A stretch of 64,000 nucleotides of DNA from an uncultured Oscillospiraceae bacterium (GTDB taxonomy: Bacteria > Bacillota > Clostridia > Oscillospirales > Acutalibacteraceae): assembly GCA_900546265.1 (NCBI GenBank), contig URCA01000013.1:1-64000 (forward strand). The letters are read 5' to 3'. The translations under genes and the position numbers were made by a program. Below the pieces are notes generated by a model, which was given only the letters and a program-made list of their open reading frames with translations, was not told where the DNA came from and ran no database searches. Of this stretch, positions 62,461-64,000 are shown piece by piece; position 1 is the first letter of the stretch; every line of letters begins with the position of its first letter.

Positions 62461-64000
62461 TTATTTCTCCAAGCCGAACTCCTCGCGCTTCATGGAAATC
62501 TCATTGTTGATATTGCGGGCCGCTTCCGTGAGCATCTTGGCCGGGTCCTCTCCTGCATTCACGACATCTTTAAACGCAAAGTCCATATATCGCTGCGTAT
62601 AATAGCTCCCCGGAACCTCGGGAACGCCCTTCAGCCATTCCATCTGCGCCTTGATTTTTTCAAAATCCGCTTTTGACCAGGGAATGGAATACAAAGCCTC
62701 CAGATTGGCCGTCGGATAACGGGCCGCCGTTCCCATCGTGCTTTCCAATTCCTTGCCGAATTTCGCCTGCGTTTCGGCGCTCGTCCACCACTTGACAAAT
62801 TCCCAAGCTTTTTCCGGCTGCTTGGATTTGGACAGAATCATACAGGCGTTGACCTCGCCCGGGACCGTCCGATCGATTGTACCATCCTCTCGAACAGTTC
62901 CGGGAACGGATGTGAAATCCCAGATCCCTTCCAGCTCGGGAGCAAAAACCGACAGTTGATTGTACAAGCTGTAATCGCTGATGCCGATGGGAACCGAACC
63001 CGCGCGGAATTGGTTTAGGAAGTTGTACTCTTTGTATAAACCGTAGTCGGTATACAGGCTGGTCATAAAAGAAAACGCATCCACCGCCGTCGGGCTGTCG
63101 AGCAGCGTAGCCTTGGCGTCCTTGGTGTACAGCTCGCCGCCGTTCTGGAATAGGAGCAGCAGCAGATTTTTATAGTTCATGCCGCCCGTCGGCGTGGCTA
63201 TCGCCGAGGGGAGACCGAAACTCATTTTGCTTTTCTGCAGCATTGGCAGCATCACGATAACATCGTCCCACGTCCGCGGAATCGCGAGACGAAGAGCGGA
63301 TAGAATATCTTTCCGGTAGAACAGCACCGGGAAGGTCTGCGTTTCCGGCAGGCCGTAAACGCCTTGCTCAAAGGAGAGCGGTTCTACCGCGCTTTTATGG
63401 AAACGATCCGCAACCGATTGGTAATCGGGGAAGGACGCCAAATCCAATACGGCTCCCCGGAAAGCATAATTGCAGACATCGCTGGCGGACAGGGTCAAGG
63501 CAATATCCGGCCCTTTGCCGGCCAGGGTGGCCGGCAGCAGCGCCCCCATGGATATCAGCTGGATATTCGCGTTGATATGGGAGGTGCTTGAAAAATCGTT
63601 ATCCGCCATGTTTTTAAGGATCTGCGCCTGATCGCGCCCGCCCGTCATCCCATTTCCGACCCAGACGGATACCGCGTCCTTCTCGTCGCCATAGGACAAA
63701 TTGTTGTAATCGTTAAAGAAAGAGGCGACAAAGCTGTTCACCTGATAGCCGCACTCCGAAAGAAATCCTGCGCCGGCTTTCGGAAGTGGCTGCCCGGCGG
63801 GGCTTAGCAGCAAGTAATCGATGGCCAGCGGCTGCATGCTTTCGGAGGATACCCAGGTGCCGAGAGAGCTGATATTCTGCTGAAAGGCATTAAAACGTTT
63901 GGCAATATCCTCCGGTTTTTCGATCATTTCCTTCGTCTGCATCAGCATGCGCTTGAAGATCTGGACGCTTTCTCCCTGCATGCCGGATTGTTGGACAATC
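62461..64000 (-). CDS. Giant solute-binding protein, partial (module 3), 5' end outside window
   Basis: The frame is open to the window edge, so at least 512 C-terminal residues are present and the start is missing; the ATG at 63981 is internal. The visible part begins in the helical linker that the module 1 and 2 giant proteins carry before their SBP domain (FQQNISSLGTWVSSESMQPL matches FRINISNLSSWLLSSTDQPL). The SBP domain follows (VWVGNGMTGGRDQAQILKNM, YGLPETQTFPVLFYRKDIL, AARYPTANLEALYSIPWS). CBM-like modules are expected upstream. It precedes two module-type permeases. Confidence 0.88.
   Translation of the reverse strand, partial: IVQQSGMQGESVQIFKRMLMQTKEMIEKPEDIAKRFNAFQQNISSLGTWVSSESMQPLAIDYLLLSPAGQPLPKAGAGFLSECGYQVNSFVASFFNDYNNLSYGDEKDAVSVWVGNGMTGGRDQAQILKNMADNDFSSTSHINANIQLISMGALLPATLAGKGPDIALTLSASDVCNYAFRGAVLDLASFPDYQSVADRFHKSAVEPLSFEQGVYGLPETQTFPVLFYRKDILSALRLAIPRTWDDVIVMLPMLQKSKMSFGLPSAIATPTGGMNYKNLLLLLFQNGGELYTKDAKATLLDSPTAVDAFSFMTSLYTDYGLYKEYNFLNQFRAGSVPIGISDYSLYNQLSVFAPELEGIWDFTSVPGTVREDGTIDRTVPGEVNACMILSKSKQPEKAWEFVKWWTSAETQAKFGKELESTMGTAARYPTANLEALYSIPWSKADFEKIKAQMEWLKGVPEVPGSYYTQRYMDFAFKDVVNAGEDPAKMLTEAARNINNEISMKREEFGLEK

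Noticed and set aside
1..64000. tRNA, rRNA, CRISPR array, insertion sequence, prophage
   Set aside because: No spaced direct repeats, transposase or phage-like reading frames, or tRNA/rRNA-like sequences were recognised; the repeats found lie within proteins or are short inverted repeats.

Overview
The window looks like the chromosome of a GC-rich Gram-positive bacterium, most likely a member of the Bacillota (Clostridia). This is inferred from strong GGAAAGGA/AGGAGG ribosome binding sites, lipoprotein signals, two surface proteins ending in a sortase-like tail (variant PGTG), a feoA-feoA-feoB operon with a small Cys-rich membrane protein, and sugar ABC importers without an outer membrane system. 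I see no rRNA, tRNA, CRISPR array, insertion sequence or phage gene. The window is almost entirely glycan uptake and processing.

Layout. (1) 1-2638, minus strand: a HAD hydrolase and a GntR/LacI-type regulator. (2) 3151-28013, plus strand: 15 tightly packed genes, apparently one 25 kb transcription unit running from a promoter at 2899-2927 to a terminator at 28021-28064. It holds a PGTG-anchored surface protein, two solute-binding proteins, two permease pairs, a beta-propeller/TPR membrane protein, a YIP1 protein, a DUF5696 protein, three beta-helix proteins, a GH38-like protein and an FAD oxidoreductase. (3) 28358-31753: an iron(II) uptake operon with candidate metalloregulator boxes. (4) 31787-32617, minus strand: an AraC regulator, divergent from (5). 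(5) 32954-59126, plus strand: 13 genes ending at the terminator 59145-59189. These include a 2229-residue anchored surface protein carrying a phosphoesterase domain, two DUF4832-type proteins, two solute-binding proteins, two permease pairs, propeller, YIP1 and DUF5696 genes, and a GH109-like protein. (6) 59363-64000, minus strand: the distal part of a third locus (giant solute-binding protein, cut by the window edge, two permeases and a Gfo/Idh/MocA oxidoreductase).

How it fits together. The order giant solute-binding protein - permease - permease - propeller/TPR/TM protein - YIP1 protein - DUF5696 protein occurs twice (8142-17333 and 44983-53963). Its first three genes occur a third time at 64000-60616. 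Loci 2 and 5 each also carry a second, conventional importer: a lipoprotein of about 500 residues plus a paralogous permease pair. No ABC ATPase gene is present, so a shared MsmX-type ATPase encoded elsewhere is inferred. Three exported proteins share 12 copies of one beta-sandwich-like domain marked by a G-[YFMIW]-[VLI]-x-[IL]-P-[LF]-like strand. Several genes point to unusual glycosidases: GH110/GH28-like beta-helices with a three-Asp signature, a GH109-like NAD-dependent protein, DUF4832 barrels, and a GH38 homologue that has lost its nucleophile. The whole is best read as two (possibly three) related systems for binding, trimming, importing and catabolising a complex glycan whose identity cannot be read from the sequence.
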